Below are positions 36,257 to 46,983 of a DNA stretch of 64,000 nucleotides, in pieces; the stretch's first letter is position 1; each line of letters starts with the position of its first letter. This DNA comes from Burkholderia guangdongensis. GTDB taxonomy: Bacteria; Pseudomonadota; Gammaproteobacteria; Burkholderiales; Burkholderiaceae. The notes beneath the pieces were generated by a model. It did no database searches. It was not told the DNA's origin and saw only the letters and a list, made by a program, of their open reading frames with translations. Location: the NCBI RefSeq assembly GCF_013403875.1, contig NZ_JACBNX010000023.1, forward strand, positions 62,001 through 126,000. Direction: 5' to 3'. Position numbers and translations under genes: made by a program.

Positions 36257-37444
36257 TCAGCGCCCAGGTTCGGAAACCGTGTGGTCTTCGTGTGATTCCG
36301 CCGGCGCGCCGTCGAGCGCGCCGTCGAGCGCGCAGTTGAACGAGCCTGCGCCGGAAAGATGTTCCGCGCTAGCGATCTCGGCAATGGCGGCGCGCAGCGC
36401 GTCCAAACCCTGACCGGTGCGCGCGCTCAAAAAGACGCGCGAAATATTACCATACTCGTCCCGCTCGACCGCGTCGGCACGGGCCGCCAGCTCGGGCACC
36501 GCGTCGATCTTGTTGAACACGAGCACCTGGCGGATCGTGTCCGCGCCGATCTCGTGGAGCACGCCGTTCACCTGCTCGATCTGCTCGAGCCGCACCGCGC
36601 TCGACGCATCGACGACATGCAGCAGCAGATCCGCGTGGATCGTCTCCTCGAGCGTCGCGCGGAACGCGGCAACGAGCTGGTGCGGCAACTCGCGGATGAA
36701 GCCGACCGTGTCGGACACGACGATCTGGCCGACGTCGTCGCCGAGATAGACGCGCCGCGACGTCGTGTCGAGCGTCGCGAACAGCTGGTCGGCCGCATAC
36801 GCCTGCGCTTTCGTCAGCGCATTGAAGAGCGTCGACTTGCCCGCATTCGTATACCCGACGAGCGACACCGACATCGTGCCGCTCCGCGCGCGCTGACGGC
36901 GCTGCGTGCTGTGCTGGCGGCGAAGCCTGTCGAGCCGCGACTTCAGCATCTTGATCCGCTCGCCGATCAGCCGGCGGTCGGTTTCGAGCTGGGTTTCGCC
37001 GGGGCCGCGCAGGCCGATACCACCCTTTTGCCGCTCGAGGTGAGTCCACGCGCGGATCAGCCGCGTCGACAGATACTGGAGCTGCGCGAGTTCGACCTGC
37101 AGCTTGCCTTCGTGGCTGCGCGCGCGCTGCGCGAAGATATCGAGGATCAGGCTCGTGCGGTCGACGACGCGCCGGTTCAGCGCGCGCTCCAGATTGCGCT
37201 GCTGCGCGGGCGCGAGTGCGTGATTGAAGATGACGATTTCGACGTCGTTCGCGTCGCAGGCAAGCCGCAGTTCTTCGGCTTTGCCGCTGCCGACGAACAT
37301 CGCGGCATCGGGGCTCGACCGGCGGCCGGTCAGCGTGACGGCGGGGTGTGCTCCCGCGCTGGTTGCGAGGAGGCTCAGTTCTTCGAGGCTGGCGTCGAAA
37401 TCGGTCTTGCCGAAGTCGATACCGACGAGCGCTGCGTTGATCAA
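36257..37444 (-). CDS. hflX: Ribosome-dissociating GTPase HflX
   Basis: A 395-residue GTPase that splits stalled ribosomes. The N-terminal HflX domain contains NHALAPAQQRNLERAL and the nearly invariant QRARSHEGKLQVELAQLQYL and GIGLRGPGETQLETDRRL. The G domain has GYTNAGKS (about residues 197-204), DTVGFIRELP and NKID. No in-frame ATG precedes the conserved sequence. I place the start at TTG 37444, just before INAALVGIDFGKTD; TTG 37516, right after the hfq stop, is possible. The C-terminus has a duplicated ALDG unit. It follows hfq as in many Proteobacteria. Confidence 0.93.
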   Translation of the reverse strand: MINAALVGIDFGKTDFDASLEELSLLATSAGAHPAVTLTGRRSSPDAAMFVGSGKAEELRLACDANDVEIVIFNHALAPAQQRNLERALNRRVVDRTSLILDIFAQRARSHEGKLQVELAQLQYLSTRLIRAWTHLERQKGGIGLRGPGETQLETDRRLIGERIKMLKSRLDRLRRQHSTQRRQRARSGTMSVSLVGYTNAGKSTLFNALTKAQAYAADQLFATLDTTSRRVYLGDDVGQIVVSDTVGFIRELPHQLVAAFRATLEETIHADLLLHVVDASSAVRLEQIEQVNGVLHEIGADTIRQVLVFNKIDAVPELAARADAVERDEYGNISRVFLSARTGQGLDALRAAIAEIASAEHLSGAGSFNCALDGALDGAPAESHEDHTVSEPGR

Positions 37445-37519
37445 ATTGTCGGCTATCAAGTCAGGGAAAGGCGGCTGGCGTCGGTCGCATGCGGCAAACG
37501 GCGCCAGCCGCGTCAAAGG

Positions 37520-37759
37520 TTAGGACGATGCTTCCGCATCCGGGTGGAAGTTCACGGGACGCGCGGGCACGACGGTCGAAATCGCGTGCTTGTAAACCAT
37601 CTGGGTCACCGTATTCCGGAGCAACACGACGTACTGGTCGAACGATTCAATGTTCCCTTGGAGTTTGATGCCGTTGACGAGATAGATCGAAACGGGCACG
37701 TGCTCCTTGCGCAGTGCGTTCAAAAACGGGTCTTGTAACAATTGCCCTTTGTTGCTCAT
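37520..37759 (-). CDS. hfq: RNA chaperone Hfq
   Basis: A 79-residue Sm-like hexameric protein that pairs small RNAs with messages. Sm1 ([20 protein letters not shown], then [18 protein letters not shown]) and Sm2 ([17 protein letters not shown], with the YKH motif) are complete. The C-terminal tail is short, as in other Burkholderia Hfq1 proteins. ATG 37759 is preceded by GGAGTACGCC. The 160-base gap to der probably holds a separate promoter. The hfq-hflX-hflK-hflC order is the classical one. Confidence 0.97.
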
Positions 37760-37920
37760 GGCGTACTCCATCTTGTGTTGCAGGTTGATTTGAATTGAGC
37801 CGAAGAAAAAGAAATCCGGCGTCAATCGCTACACTATAGCCGATTTTGCATGCCCCGCCCGGGCTGCGGCCATTCGGCCTACCCCTTCCTCTGCCTTGCC
37901 TGGCGTGCGAGACGGGCAAT

Positions 37921-39258
37921 TCAGCTCTTGTCCGCGTACGGATTCGTCGTCGAACGGAACTCTATGCGCAATGGAGTCCCGGTCAGCGAGAAAGTTTCGC
38001 GGAAGCGATTTTCCAGATAGCGCTTGTAGGTTTCCGTGACGGCGTCGAGCGCGTTGCCGTGAATCACGATGATCGGCGGATTCTGCCCGCCCTGGTGCGC
38101 GTAGCGCAGCTTCGGGCGCACCGGACCACGGCGGCGCGGCTGCTGGAATTCGACCGCCTCGATCAGCGCGCGCGTGAGCTTCGGCGTCGGCAGTTTCGCC
38201 ATCGCGGCCGCGTACGCGTCGTCGACCGAGCGCATCAGCGGGGCGATGCCCGTCTTCTCCGCGGCCGAGATGAAGTGGAACTTCGCGAACTCGAGGAATT
38301 TCAGCTTGCGGGTCAAATCCGCTTTCGTGCGCTCGCGCACGTGCGCATCGAGGCCGTCCCACTTGTTCACGCCGACGACGAGCGCGCGCCCCTGCTCGAC
38401 GACGAAGCCCGCGATGTGCGCATCCTGGTCGGAAATGTCCTGGCGCGCATCCAGCAGAAGAATCACGACGTTCGCATCGGCGATCGACTGGAGCGTCTTC
38501 ACGACCGAGAACTTCTCGATCGCCTCGAACACCTTGCCGCGCCGGCGCAGGCCGGCCGTGTCGATCAGCGTGTACTGCTTGCCGTTGCGCTCGAAGTCGA
38601 CGTAGATCGAATCGCGCGTCGTGCCGGGCATGTCGAATGCGATCACGCGGTCTTCGCCGATCAGCGTGTTCACGAGCGTCGACTTGCCGACGTTCGGCCG
38701 GCCGACGATCGCGATCTTGGTTCCGCGCTTGCCCGCGTCGTCGTCGCTCTCCTCGGGCTGGCCGGCGTACGCGACGCCGAGCGCCTCGTTGATCATCTCG
38801 GTCACGCCGTCGCCGTGCGCGGCCGAAATCACGCGCGGATCGCCGAGCCCGAGCTCGTAGAAATCCGACGCGACCGCCGTGTACTTCATCCCCTCCGCCT
38901 TGTTGACGACGAGGAAGATCGGCCGGCCGGTCTTGCGCAGATAGTCGGCGATCGATTTGTCCTGCGGCGCGAGGCCGTTGCGGCCGTCGACGATGAACAC
39001 GACGACGTCGGCCTCCTCGACCGCCTGCCGCGTCTGGCGCGCCATCTCGTGCAGGATGCCGTCCTTCGCGACCGGCTCGAAGCCGCCGGTGTCGACGACG
39101 AGATACGGCCGCTCGCCGACCCGCCCCTCGCCGTAGTGGCGATCGCGCGTCAAGCCGGGCAAATCGGCGACCAGCGCATCGCGCGAGCGCGTGAGCCGGT
39201 TGAACAGCGTGGATTTCCCCACATTGGGGCGCCCAACGAGGGCTATGACCGGTTTCAT
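37921..39258 (-). CDS. der: Ribosome-assembly GTPase Der (EngA)
   Basis: A 445-residue protein with two tandem G domains. P-loops are GRPNVGKST at residues 8-16 and again near 187-195 (AIVGRPNVGKSTLVNTLIG). A C-terminal KH-like domain ends FRSTTNPYADKS. It acts in 50S subunit maturation. ATG 39258 begins the first G domain directly; an upstream extension to 39411 is not conserved. The bamB-der linkage is conserved in beta- and gammaproteobacteria, but here a terminator-like hairpin lies between them. Confidence 0.97.
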   Translation of the reverse strand: MKPVIALVGRPNVGKSTLFNRLTRSRDALVADLPGLTRDRHYGEGRVGERPYLVVDTGGFEPVAKDGILHEMARQTRQAVEEADVVVFIVDGRNGLAPQDKSIADYLRKTGRPIFLVVNKAEGMKYTAVASDFYELGLGDPRVISAAHGDGVTEMINEALGVAYAGQPEESDDDAGKRGTKIAIVGRPNVGKSTLVNTLIGEDRVIAFDMPGTTRDSIYVDFERNGKQYTLIDTAGLRRRGKVFEAIEKFSVVKTLQSIADANVVILLLDARQDISDQDAHIAGFVVEQGRALVVGVNKWDGLDAHVRERTKADLTRKLKFLEFAKFHFISAAEKTGIAPLMRSVDDAYAAAMAKLPTPKLTRALIEAVEFQQPRRRGPVRPKLRYAHQGGQNPPIIVIHGNALDAVTETYKRYLENRFRETFSLTGTPLRIEFRSTTNPYADKS

Positions 39259-39412
39259 CTGATCTTGTCTACGGTGAAAGCGCAGCAGCGGGAAGCCCGC
39301 TGCTGCGGGCGGCTGCGCTGGATGCAAATTATCACGAATTCGCGCCGCGCCGGATGCGCGCGCGAGCGTGCGATGCGCGCCGGCGAACTTTCGCTCGAAC
39401 GGTGCTGCCAAA

Positions 39413-39444
39413 AAAACCCAAGCGGCCGGACTCGCCGGCCGCTT
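39413..39444 (-). terminator. Terminator between bamB and der
   Basis: Stem AAGCGGCCGG / CCGGCCGCTT with a 5-base loop. On the minus strand GGGTTTTTTT follows. der therefore probably has its own promoter in the 155 bases before its start. Confidence 0.87.
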
Positions 39445-39488
39445 TTAAATCGGGACGCCCGGTTAGGGACGCCCGCGCGCCGCCGCAC

Positions 39489-40634
39489 TCAGTGCGGACG
39501 GAAGCCGTACAGGTCGCCGTCCTTCGTCTGCACGACGAGCGTGTCGCCCGCGAGGACCGGCGCCGCCGTGATCGGGCTGCCGTCGGTCTTCATCCGCGCG
39601 ATGAACGCGCCGTCGTCGCGCGACAGGAAATGCACGTAGCCCTGATAGTCGCCCATCACGAGCGCGCGGCCGAGCAGATACGGCACGCCGACGTCACGGC
39701 TCTTCAGCTTGTCGTTGCGCCAGAGCGGGTTGCCGGTCGACGCGTCGTACGCGGTCACGACCGACCAGTCGTCGCCGCCCGCGACGATCGAATCGTCCTG
39801 CGCCAGCCCGCTGCGGCTCGAGAACGGCTTTTCCCACATCGGCCGGCCCGAGTTCGCATCGAAGCAGCCCATCTGGCCCTGGAACGTCACCGCGCACGTC
39901 TGAGCGCCGACGAGCGTCGGCGGGCCGCTCACGTCGTTGATCCGCTCGACTTCGGTCACGCCCTTCGGGAACGATACCGGCGTCTGCCAGTACGGTTCGC
40001 CGGTCTGCAGGTTGATCGCGACGAGCCCGCCGCCGGGGAAGCCGGCGAGCACCGCCGCATCGCCCGCGAACGTCATGCCGGCCGACACGCGCAGGTTCAG
40101 CGGCACCGCGCGGTTGCGGTAGTTCCACTTCTGCTCGCCCGTCTGCGCGGCGAACGCGATCACCTGGCCGTCGATCGTGCGCACGATCACGAGGCCGTTG
40201 CCGACGAGCGGCGGCGAGATGATCTCGCCCTGCACGTTCGACTTCCACAGCAGCTTGCCGTCCGGGCCGAGCACGAACACGCCGCCCTTCAGCGCGCCGA
40301 CCGCGGTCAGGTTGCCGTCGCTGCCGACGCCGGCCGACAGGTCCGAATCGAGCTTCGCATGCCAGACTGTCTGGCCGGTCTTTCCGTCGATCTTCTCGAC
40401 CGAGCCGTTCTCGCCCGCGGCATAGACCGCGTCGCCGACCGCGACCGGTGCGAACAGGTAGCGGCCGCTCTTGCCGACGCTCGCCTTCCAGACCTGTTGC
40501 ACGTCAAGGACGGACTTGAACTCGGTAAGCGGCGTCGGCACGCGGCGCGCGTCCTTCGATGACGAGCAGGCCGCCAATGCCAGGACGGCCGCCGCGCAGG
40601 CAACGGGCACAGCGTAACGTTTCAGCAAATTCAT
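39489..40634 (-). CDS. bamB: Outer-membrane assembly lipoprotein BamB
   Basis: A 381-residue lipoprotein (lipobox LAAC, acylated Cys23). It forms an eight-bladed PQQ-type beta-propeller whose repeats are visible as GKTGQTVWHAKLD, AQTGEQKWNYRNR, LQTGEPYWQTPVS, ANSGRPMWEKPFS and ASTGNPLWRNDKL. BamB binds the BamA POTRA domains. It lies between yfgM and der, the usual gammaproteobacterial and betaproteobacterial order. ATG 40634 is the only sensible start. Confidence 0.97.
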   Translation of the reverse strand: MNLLKRYAVPVACAAAVLALAACSSSKDARRVPTPLTEFKSVLDVQQVWKASVGKSGRYLFAPVAVGDAVYAAGENGSVEKIDGKTGQTVWHAKLDSDLSAGVGSDGNLTAVGALKGGVFVLGPDGKLLWKSNVQGEIISPPLVGNGLVIVRTIDGQVIAFAAQTGEQKWNYRNRAVPLNLRVSAGMTFAGDAAVLAGFPGGGLVAINLQTGEPYWQTPVSFPKGVTEVERINDVSGPPTLVGAQTCAVTFQGQMGCFDANSGRPMWEKPFSSRSGLAQDDSIVAGGDDWSVVTAYDASTGNPLWRNDKLKSRDVGVPYLLGRALVMGDYQGYVHFLSRDDGAFIARMKTDGSPITAAPVLAGDTLVVQTKDGDLYGFRPH

Positions 40635-40677
40635 CGGTTAGCGAAGCAGAAGTTGAGAGGTTGAAGGAGCCGCCGGA

Positions 40678-41307
40678 TCAGCCGCCGAGCGCATCGAGCT
40701 TGAACTGCACGAGCTGGCGCGCGGACGAGTCGTCCTTCGGCAGGCTGTCGAGCGCGAGCTTGTACGCGGCGCGCGCGTCGTCGGCCTTGCCCTGCGCGGC
40801 GAGCAAGTCGCCGCGACGATCGGCCACGAGGCCCTTGAATGCGTCGTCGGCCGTGCCGGACAGTAGCGCGAGCCCGGCGTCGTACGCCTTTTCGTCGAGC
40901 AGCAGCGACGCGAGCCGCAGCCTCGCGATCTGCTTGTACTCGTCGTCCTTCGCGTGATCGACCGCCCACTGCAGCTGCGCCTTCGCGCCAGCCGTGTTGC
41001 CGGTGCCGTACAGCACCTTCGCGGCGGCGAGCGCGGTCATCTGCGCATACGGCGTGCCGCTGTACTTGTCTTCCATGTCGGACGACGCGCGGGCCATCTT
41101 CGCGCCGTCGTTCGCGGCGGCCGCCTGCAGCACCTGCTCGTAGAGGCCGGCCGCTTCCGCGGTCTGGCGGCGCTGCCAGTAATTCCAGCCGTTGAAGCCG
41201 GCCGCGACGACCAGCGCGGCGAGGACGATCCACGTGGTCAGGTTGCCCCAGCGGGCCCACCACGCCTTGAGGCTTTCAATCGATTCTTGTTCGTCGTGAT
41301 AACTCAT
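40678..41307 (-). CDS. yfgM: YfgM-family TPR membrane protein
   Basis: A 209-residue protein with a short cytosolic start (HDEQESIESLKAWWARWGN) and a single membrane helix at about residues 24-42. A periplasmic TPR-like region follows (AKVLYGTGNTAGAKAQLQWA, then YDAGLALLSGTADDAFKGLV and RAAYKLALDSLPKDD). YfgM is an ancillary component of the Sec translocon that works with periplasmic chaperones, and its gene normally lies between hisS and bamB, as here. Function is inferred from the E. coli homologue. Confidence 0.9.
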   Translation of the reverse strand: MSYHDEQESIESLKAWWARWGNLTTWIVLAALVVAAGFNGWNYWQRRQTAEAAGLYEQVLQAAAANDGAKMARASSDMEDKYSGTPYAQMTALAAAKVLYGTGNTAGAKAQLQWAVDHAKDDEYKQIARLRLASLLLDEKAYDAGLALLSGTADDAFKGLVADRRGDLLAAQGKADDARAAYKLALDSLPKDDSSARQLVQFKLDALGG

Positions 41308-41361
41308 CGCGTAGCGATTCCTTCCTGTTCAGGCTTTTCCGGTCGAGCGAACGCGGTGCGA

Positions 41362-42699
41362 TCAGTCTTCGCCGTCTTCGGCGGATGCAACCATCGCATT
41401 GATTAGAAATTCGGTCAAGTTTTCGACCGGCACGGTCTGCTGAGCGTTCTTCTCGCCTTCGTCGACCCCGCGCAGCGCCTTCACGCCGGCCGTGCCGTTC
41501 GCGATTTCGTCTTCGCCGAAGATCACCGCGAACGCGGCGCCGCTCGCATCCGCGCGCTTCATCTGCGACTTGAAGCTCGCTGACGCGCCGTCCGCGCTGC
41601 AGTGGAAGATCACGTCGAGGCCGGTGTCGCGCAGCCGCTCGGCGACAATGAACGCCTGCTCGCGCGCGGCGTCGCCCTGATGCACGACGTACACGTCGAC
41701 GCCGTCCTGCTCCGGCACGAGGTCCTCTTCCTTCAGCAGCTCGAGGATCCGCTCGATGCCCATCGCCCAGCCGCATGCGGCCGTCGGCTTGCCGCCGAGC
41801 TGCTCGATCAGCGGATCGTAGCGGCCGCCCGCCGCGACCGTGCCCTGCGCGCCGAGCTTGTCGGTGACCCACTCGAACACGGTCAGGTTGTAGTAGTCGA
41901 GGCCGCGCACGAGACGCGGATTGATCGTGAACGGAATGTTGTTCGCCTTCAGCAGACGCTGCAGCCCGTCGAAGTGCGCACGCGACGCGTCGCCGAGGAA
42001 ATCGATCAGCTTCGGCGCGTTCTGCGCGATCTCCTGCAGCGCCGGGTTCTTCGTGTCGAGCACGCGCAGCGGGTTCGTATAGAGGCGCCGCTGTGCGTCG
42101 GCGTCGAGCACGTCGACGTACTGCTCGAGATACTTGATCAGCTCGACGCGATGCGCGGCGCGCTCTTCGGCGAGGCCGAGCGAGTTGAGCTCGAGGCGGA
42201 TGCCGGTCAGCCCGAGGTCGTCCCACAGGCGCTGGCACATCATGATGATTTCCGCATCCGCATCCGGGCCCGCGAAGCCGAGCGCCTCGACGCCGACCTG
42301 GTGGAACTGCCGGTAGCGGCCGCGCTGCGGACGCTCGTGGCGGAACATCGGCCCGATGTACCACAGACGCTTCGGGCCGTCGTACAGCATGTTGTGCTCG
42401 ATCGACGCGCGCACGACGGCGGCCGTGTTCTCCGGACGCATCGTCAGGTTTTCGCCGTTCAGCGCGTCGGTGAAGCTGTACATCTCCTTCTCGACGATGT
42501 CCGTCACCTCGCCGATGCCGCGCGTGAAGAGCTGCGTATGCTCGACGATCGGCGTGCGGATGTTCTGGTAGCCGTATGCGCGCAGCAGCGATTTCGCGGT
42601 GGCTTCGAAGAATTCCCACAGGCCGGCATCCTGCGGGAGGATGTCGTTCATGCCCTTGACGCCCGCGAGCTTCTCGATCTTGCGTTTCTGTTCAGTCAT
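41362..42699 (-). CDS. hisS: Histidyl-tRNA synthetase
   Basis: A 445-residue class II synthetase. The N-terminal GVKGMNDILPQDAGLWEFFE and motif 2 (YIGPMFRHERPQRGRYRQFH) are present, as are the histidine-binding segments (LVRGLDYYNLTVFEW) and motif 3 (GWAMGIERILELL). A C-terminal anticodon-binding domain of about 100 residues follows. It starts 20 bases after the ispG stop, so they are probably co-transcribed. The C-terminal end carries a short acidic tail (ASAEDGED). Confidence 0.97.
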   Translation of the reverse strand: MTEQKRKIEKLAGVKGMNDILPQDAGLWEFFEATAKSLLRAYGYQNIRTPIVEHTQLFTRGIGEVTDIVEKEMYSFTDALNGENLTMRPENTAAVVRASIEHNMLYDGPKRLWYIGPMFRHERPQRGRYRQFHQVGVEALGFAGPDADAEIIMMCQRLWDDLGLTGIRLELNSLGLAEERAAHRVELIKYLEQYVDVLDADAQRRLYTNPLRVLDTKNPALQEIAQNAPKLIDFLGDASRAHFDGLQRLLKANNIPFTINPRLVRGLDYYNLTVFEWVTDKLGAQGTVAAGGRYDPLIEQLGGKPTAACGWAMGIERILELLKEEDLVPEQDGVDVYVVHQGDAAREQAFIVAERLRDTGLDVIFHCSADGASASFKSQMKRADASGAAFAVIFGEDEIANGTAGVKALRGVDEGEKNAQQTVPVENLTEFLINAMVASAEDGED

Positions 42700-42719
42700 C
42701 GATGTGTGGTTGACGGAGA

Positions 42720-44051
<1,332 letters not shown>

Positions 44052-44087
44052 TTACGCCGAATGCGCCGCCGCGCGACGCACGAATTG

Positions 44088-44111
44088 AAAAAGCGCCGTG
44101 CCACGGCGCTT
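44088..44111 (-). terminator. Terminator between rodZ and ispG
   Basis: Stem AAGCGCCGT / ACGGCGCTT with a 3-base loop, followed by TTTTTCAA on the minus strand. It starts 4 bases past the rodZ stop and may be partial, since ispG has only about 60 bases of its own upstream DNA. Confidence 0.87.
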
Positions 44112-44115
44112 GACG

Positions 44116-45201
44116 TCAGGGCAACATGAAACGCGCCACGTTCCCCCGCGCCGCCGAATATTTTGCCGGATCGACGGGGTGTCCGTCGAAAGCGACCGCA
44201 TCGAGGCCGGCCTTGTTGCCGATCGTCACCTTCAGCGGCGGGACACCGGCGACCTGCTTCGTCTCGCCCGCATGGACGAGCCCCGAGAACACTTCCTTGC
44301 CACTCTTGTCGCGCACGCCGAACCAGCTGTCCTGCTTGACCTTCAGCTCGACCATCGACTGCCCGGCGGCCAGCGCGACGCTGGCCGGCTGCGCGGCCGA
44401 AGCCGACGTGGCCACCGCTGCCGCGCTCGCGGCCGGCGCCGCGACGGTCGCGGGCTGCAATACGGGCTGCGATACGGGCTGCGATACGGGCACGGGCGCC
44501 GACACTGATGCCGACATCGGCGCCGACGCAACCGGCGCAGCTGCAGCGGCCACCTGCGAAGCCGCTGCCGACGCCGATGCGCCGGCCGGCGCGGCCGTAT
44601 CGGTCGCCACGGTGGACGCTGCGGACGATACACCGCCCGCATTCGCGCCGTCGACGGCCGGCGCCGACGCGTTCTGCGCCGGCTGCGCGCCGGACCCGCC
44701 GCCCTTGAAGCGCGCGAGCCAGTTCGACGAATCGCCGCCAGTGTGCCACATCGCCGCGGCGATCAACGCAACGATCGCGGCGGCGGCGCCCCAGAGCCAC
44801 GGCCGACGGCGCGACGAGCCGCCGAGCGAGATCGACACGCGCCCGCGCGGCAGATCCGTCCCCGCGGACGCCGGCAGCGACAGATCGACCGCCGGTTCGC
44901 CGCGTTCGCGCCGCAGTGCCTGCGCGAACGGCTCCGGATCGACGCCGAGCACCTTCGCGTAGCTGCGCACGACGCCGAGCGCGAACGTGAGCCCCGGCAG
45001 ATGGCTGATGTCGCCCGCCTCGAGCGCCCGCAGCTTCGGCGGCGCGACCTTCAGGCGCGCCGACACGTCGTCGACCGACCAGCCTTTCGCCTCGCGAAGC
45101 TGCGCCAGCCGGCTTCCCACTGCCTTCAACGATTCAAGTCCAGCCGGTGCCGGTTTGCCGGCATTCGTGTCTGCGCCGTTTGACGGCTGCGGCTCACTCA
45201 T
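44116..45201 (-). CDS. rodZ: RodZ-like helix-turn-helix membrane protein
   Basis: A 361-residue protein with the RodZ layout. An Xre-type HTH domain at residues about 25-95 (RLAQLREAKGWSVDDVSARL, then ALEAGDISHLPGLTFALGVV) is followed by a basic juxtamembrane stretch (GSSRRRPW) and one membrane helix (about 135-152). A long Ala/Ser/Pro-rich periplasmic linker with PVSQPVSQPVLQP repeats leads to a C-terminal DUF4115-type beta domain (WFGVRDKSGKEVFSGLVHAG). RodZ links MreB filaments to the elongation complex. ATG 45201 has a GAGGTAAGG site. Confidence 0.9.
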   Translation of the reverse strand: MSEPQPSNGADTNAGKPAPAGLESLKAVGSRLAQLREAKGWSVDDVSARLKVAPPKLRALEAGDISHLPGLTFALGVVRSYAKVLGVDPEPFAQALRRERGEPAVDLSLPASAGTDLPRGRVSISLGGSSRRRPWLWGAAAAIVALIAAAMWHTGGDSSNWLARFKGGGSGAQPAQNASAPAVDGANAGGVSSAASTVATDTAAPAGASASAAASQVAAAAAPVASAPMSASVSAPVPVSQPVSQPVLQPATVAAPAASAAAVATSASAAQPASVALAAGQSMVELKVKQDSWFGVRDKSGKEVFSGLVHAGETKQVAGVPPLKVTIGNKAGLDAVAFDGHPVDPAKYSAARGNVARFMLP

Positions 45202-45282
45202 CCTTACCTCGCGTCGATTCTTCTTCAATGGCGGATCGCGCCGGCTCCCGCCGGCCCGAACCCGCGACCATCCATACGTTGT

Positions 45283-45300
45283 GCGGCGCCTGAGCGCCGC
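45283..45300 (-). terminator. Hairpin between rlmN and rodZ
   Basis: GCGGCGC / GCGCCGC with a 4-base loop and no T-tract. Weak evidence for termination. The 150-base gap around it shows no gene. Confidence 0.35.
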
Positions 45301-45353
45301 GTCCGATCGCTATTCGCGTTGTGTTTACCGCAGACGTTCCGGGCGCCCCGATG

Positions 45354-46493
45354 CTAAATTGCCCGAACGTCGATGATTCTGCCTGCCGCGCCCGAGCGCT
45401 CCGCGAGCCGCGTGCGATCCTTGACCGCACCGGCGAGCTGGCCGCACGCGGCGTCGATGTCGTCGCCGCGCGTCTTGCGCACCGTCGTGACGACACCCGC
45501 GTCGACGAGGATTTGCGCGAAACGCTTGATCTGCTCCGGCTTCGAACGAATGAGCCCCGATTCCGGAAACGGATTGAACGGGATCAGATTGAATTTGCAC
45601 GGCACGTCGCGGGTCACCGCGAGCAGCTCGCGCGCATGCGCTTCGGTGTCGTTGACGCCGTCGAGCATGCAGTATTCGAACGTGATGAAATCGCGCGGCG
45701 CGACCTTCAGATAGCGTTGGCAGGCCGCCATCAGTTCGCGCAGCGGGTGCTTCTTGTTGAGCGGCACGAGTTCGTCGCGCAATGCGTCGTTCGGTGCGTG
45801 CAGCGACACCGCGAGCGCGACCGGCAGCTCGGCGCCGAGACGGTCCATCATCGGCACGACGCCCGACGTCGACAGCGTGACGCGACGGCGCGACAGCCCG
45901 TACGCGTTGTCGTCGAGCATCAGCCGCATCGCCGGCACGACCGCGCCGTAATTGAGCAGCGGCTCGCCCATGCCCATCATCACGACGTTCGAGATCACCC
46001 GCTCGGCCTTGCCATTCGGGCCCGGCGCGCGACCGAGCGACGCGCGCAGCGCGAACTCGGCCATCCGCAGCTGACCGATGATTTCACCGGTCGACAGGTT
46101 GCGGGAGAAACCCTGCTTGCCCGTCGAGCAGAAGCGGCAGTTGACCGCGCACCCGGCCTGCGACGACACGCAGAGCGTGCCGCGCGTCTCTTCCGGGATG
46201 TACACGGTCTCGACCGCGTTGCCGTTTCCGACGTCGATCAGCCACTTGCGGGTGCCGTCGGCGGAAACGTGATCGCTGGCGATATTCGGCATCTCGATCG
46301 TCGCGCGGCCCTTCAGCTTCTCCCTCAGGGACTTCGCGAGATCGGTCATGCCGTCGAAATCGTCGGCGTTGTATTGGTGGATCCAGCGCTGCAACTGCTT
46401 CGCGCGGAAAGGCTTCTCGCCGAGGCTGCCGCAATATGCGACGAGACCCTCGGCGTCGAGGTCGAGTAGATTGACGGAAGTTTCGCTCGTCAT
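45354..46493 (-). CDS. rlmN: Dual-specificity RNA methyltransferase RlmN
   Basis: A 379-residue radical-SAM enzyme that makes 2-methyladenosine at 23S rRNA A2503 and at A37 of some tRNAs. The cluster motif CAVNCRFC supplies C115, C119 and C122. The SAM-binding GMGEPLLNY and VSLHAPNDALRDELVPLNKK follow. The second catalytic Cys is near residue 354 (DAACGQLAG). ATG 46493. It starts about 65 bases after the ndk stop, so both may share a message. Confidence 0.96.
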   Translation of the reverse strand: MTSETSVNLLDLDAEGLVAYCGSLGEKPFRAKQLQRWIHQYNADDFDGMTDLAKSLREKLKGRATIEMPNIASDHVSADGTRKWLIDVGNGNAVETVYIPEETRGTLCVSSQAGCAVNCRFCSTGKQGFSRNLSTGEIIGQLRMAEFALRASLGRAPGPNGKAERVISNVVMMGMGEPLLNYGAVVPAMRLMLDDNAYGLSRRRVTLSTSGVVPMMDRLGAELPVALAVSLHAPNDALRDELVPLNKKHPLRELMAACQRYLKVAPRDFITFEYCMLDGVNDTEAHARELLAVTRDVPCKFNLIPFNPFPESGLIRSKPEQIKRFAQILVDAGVVTTVRKTRGDDIDAACGQLAGAVKDRTRLAERSGAAGRIIDVRAI

Positions 46494-46557
46494 GATGCCC
46501 TGCCTTGCCGCGTGCGCCGGATCCTGCGTGACTGTTGCTGTATGATCAGACGACTGC

Positions 46558-46983
46558 TTAGCGCGAGTAAACGTTCATTTCCGGGAAGAAGAACGCGACT
46601 TCGACGCGTGCCGTTTCCGGTGCGTCCGAGCCGTGCACCGCGTTCGCGTCGATGCTGTCAGCGAAGTCGGCGCGAATCGTGCCCTTTTCGGCCTTCTTCG
46701 GATCCGTCGCGCCCATCAGGTCGCGGTTCGTCAGGATCGCGTTCTCGCCTTCGAGAACCTGGATCATCACCGGGCCCGAGATCATGAAGTCGACGAGATC
46801 CTTGAAGAACGGGCGTGCTGCGTGAACCGCGTAGAACTTCTCGGCGTCGGCGCGCGACAGGTGCGCCATGCGCGATGCGATGATCTTCAGGCCGGCGCCT
46901 TCGAAACGGCTGTAGATCTGGCCGATCACGTTCTTTGCCACCGCATCCGGCTTGATGATCGACAGGGTGCGCTCGATTGCCAT
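46558..46983 (-). CDS. ndk: Nucleoside diphosphate kinase
   Basis: A 141-residue enzyme that balances nucleoside triphosphates by phosphate transfer through a phosphohistidine. His117 lies in NAVHGSDAPETA. The N-terminus ERTLSIIKPDAVAKNVIGQI and GATDPKKAEKGTIRADFA are invariant family segments. It is the first gene of the ndk-rlmN-rodZ-ispG-hisS series. On the minus strand a TACAAT box (47030-47035) upstream may be its promoter. Confidence 0.98.
   Translation of the reverse strand: MAIERTLSIIKPDAVAKNVIGQIYSRFEGAGLKIIASRMAHLSRADAEKFYAVHAARPFFKDLVDFMISGPVMIQVLEGENAILTNRDLMGATDPKKAEKGTIRADFADSIDANAVHGSDAPETARVEVAFFFPEMNVYSR

Noticed and set aside
36300..36335. Tandem repeat of GCGCCGTCGAGC at the end of hflX as a regulatory repeat
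   Set aside because: It is a local in-frame duplication encoding ALDGALDG at the hflX C-terminus; no structure suggests regulation.
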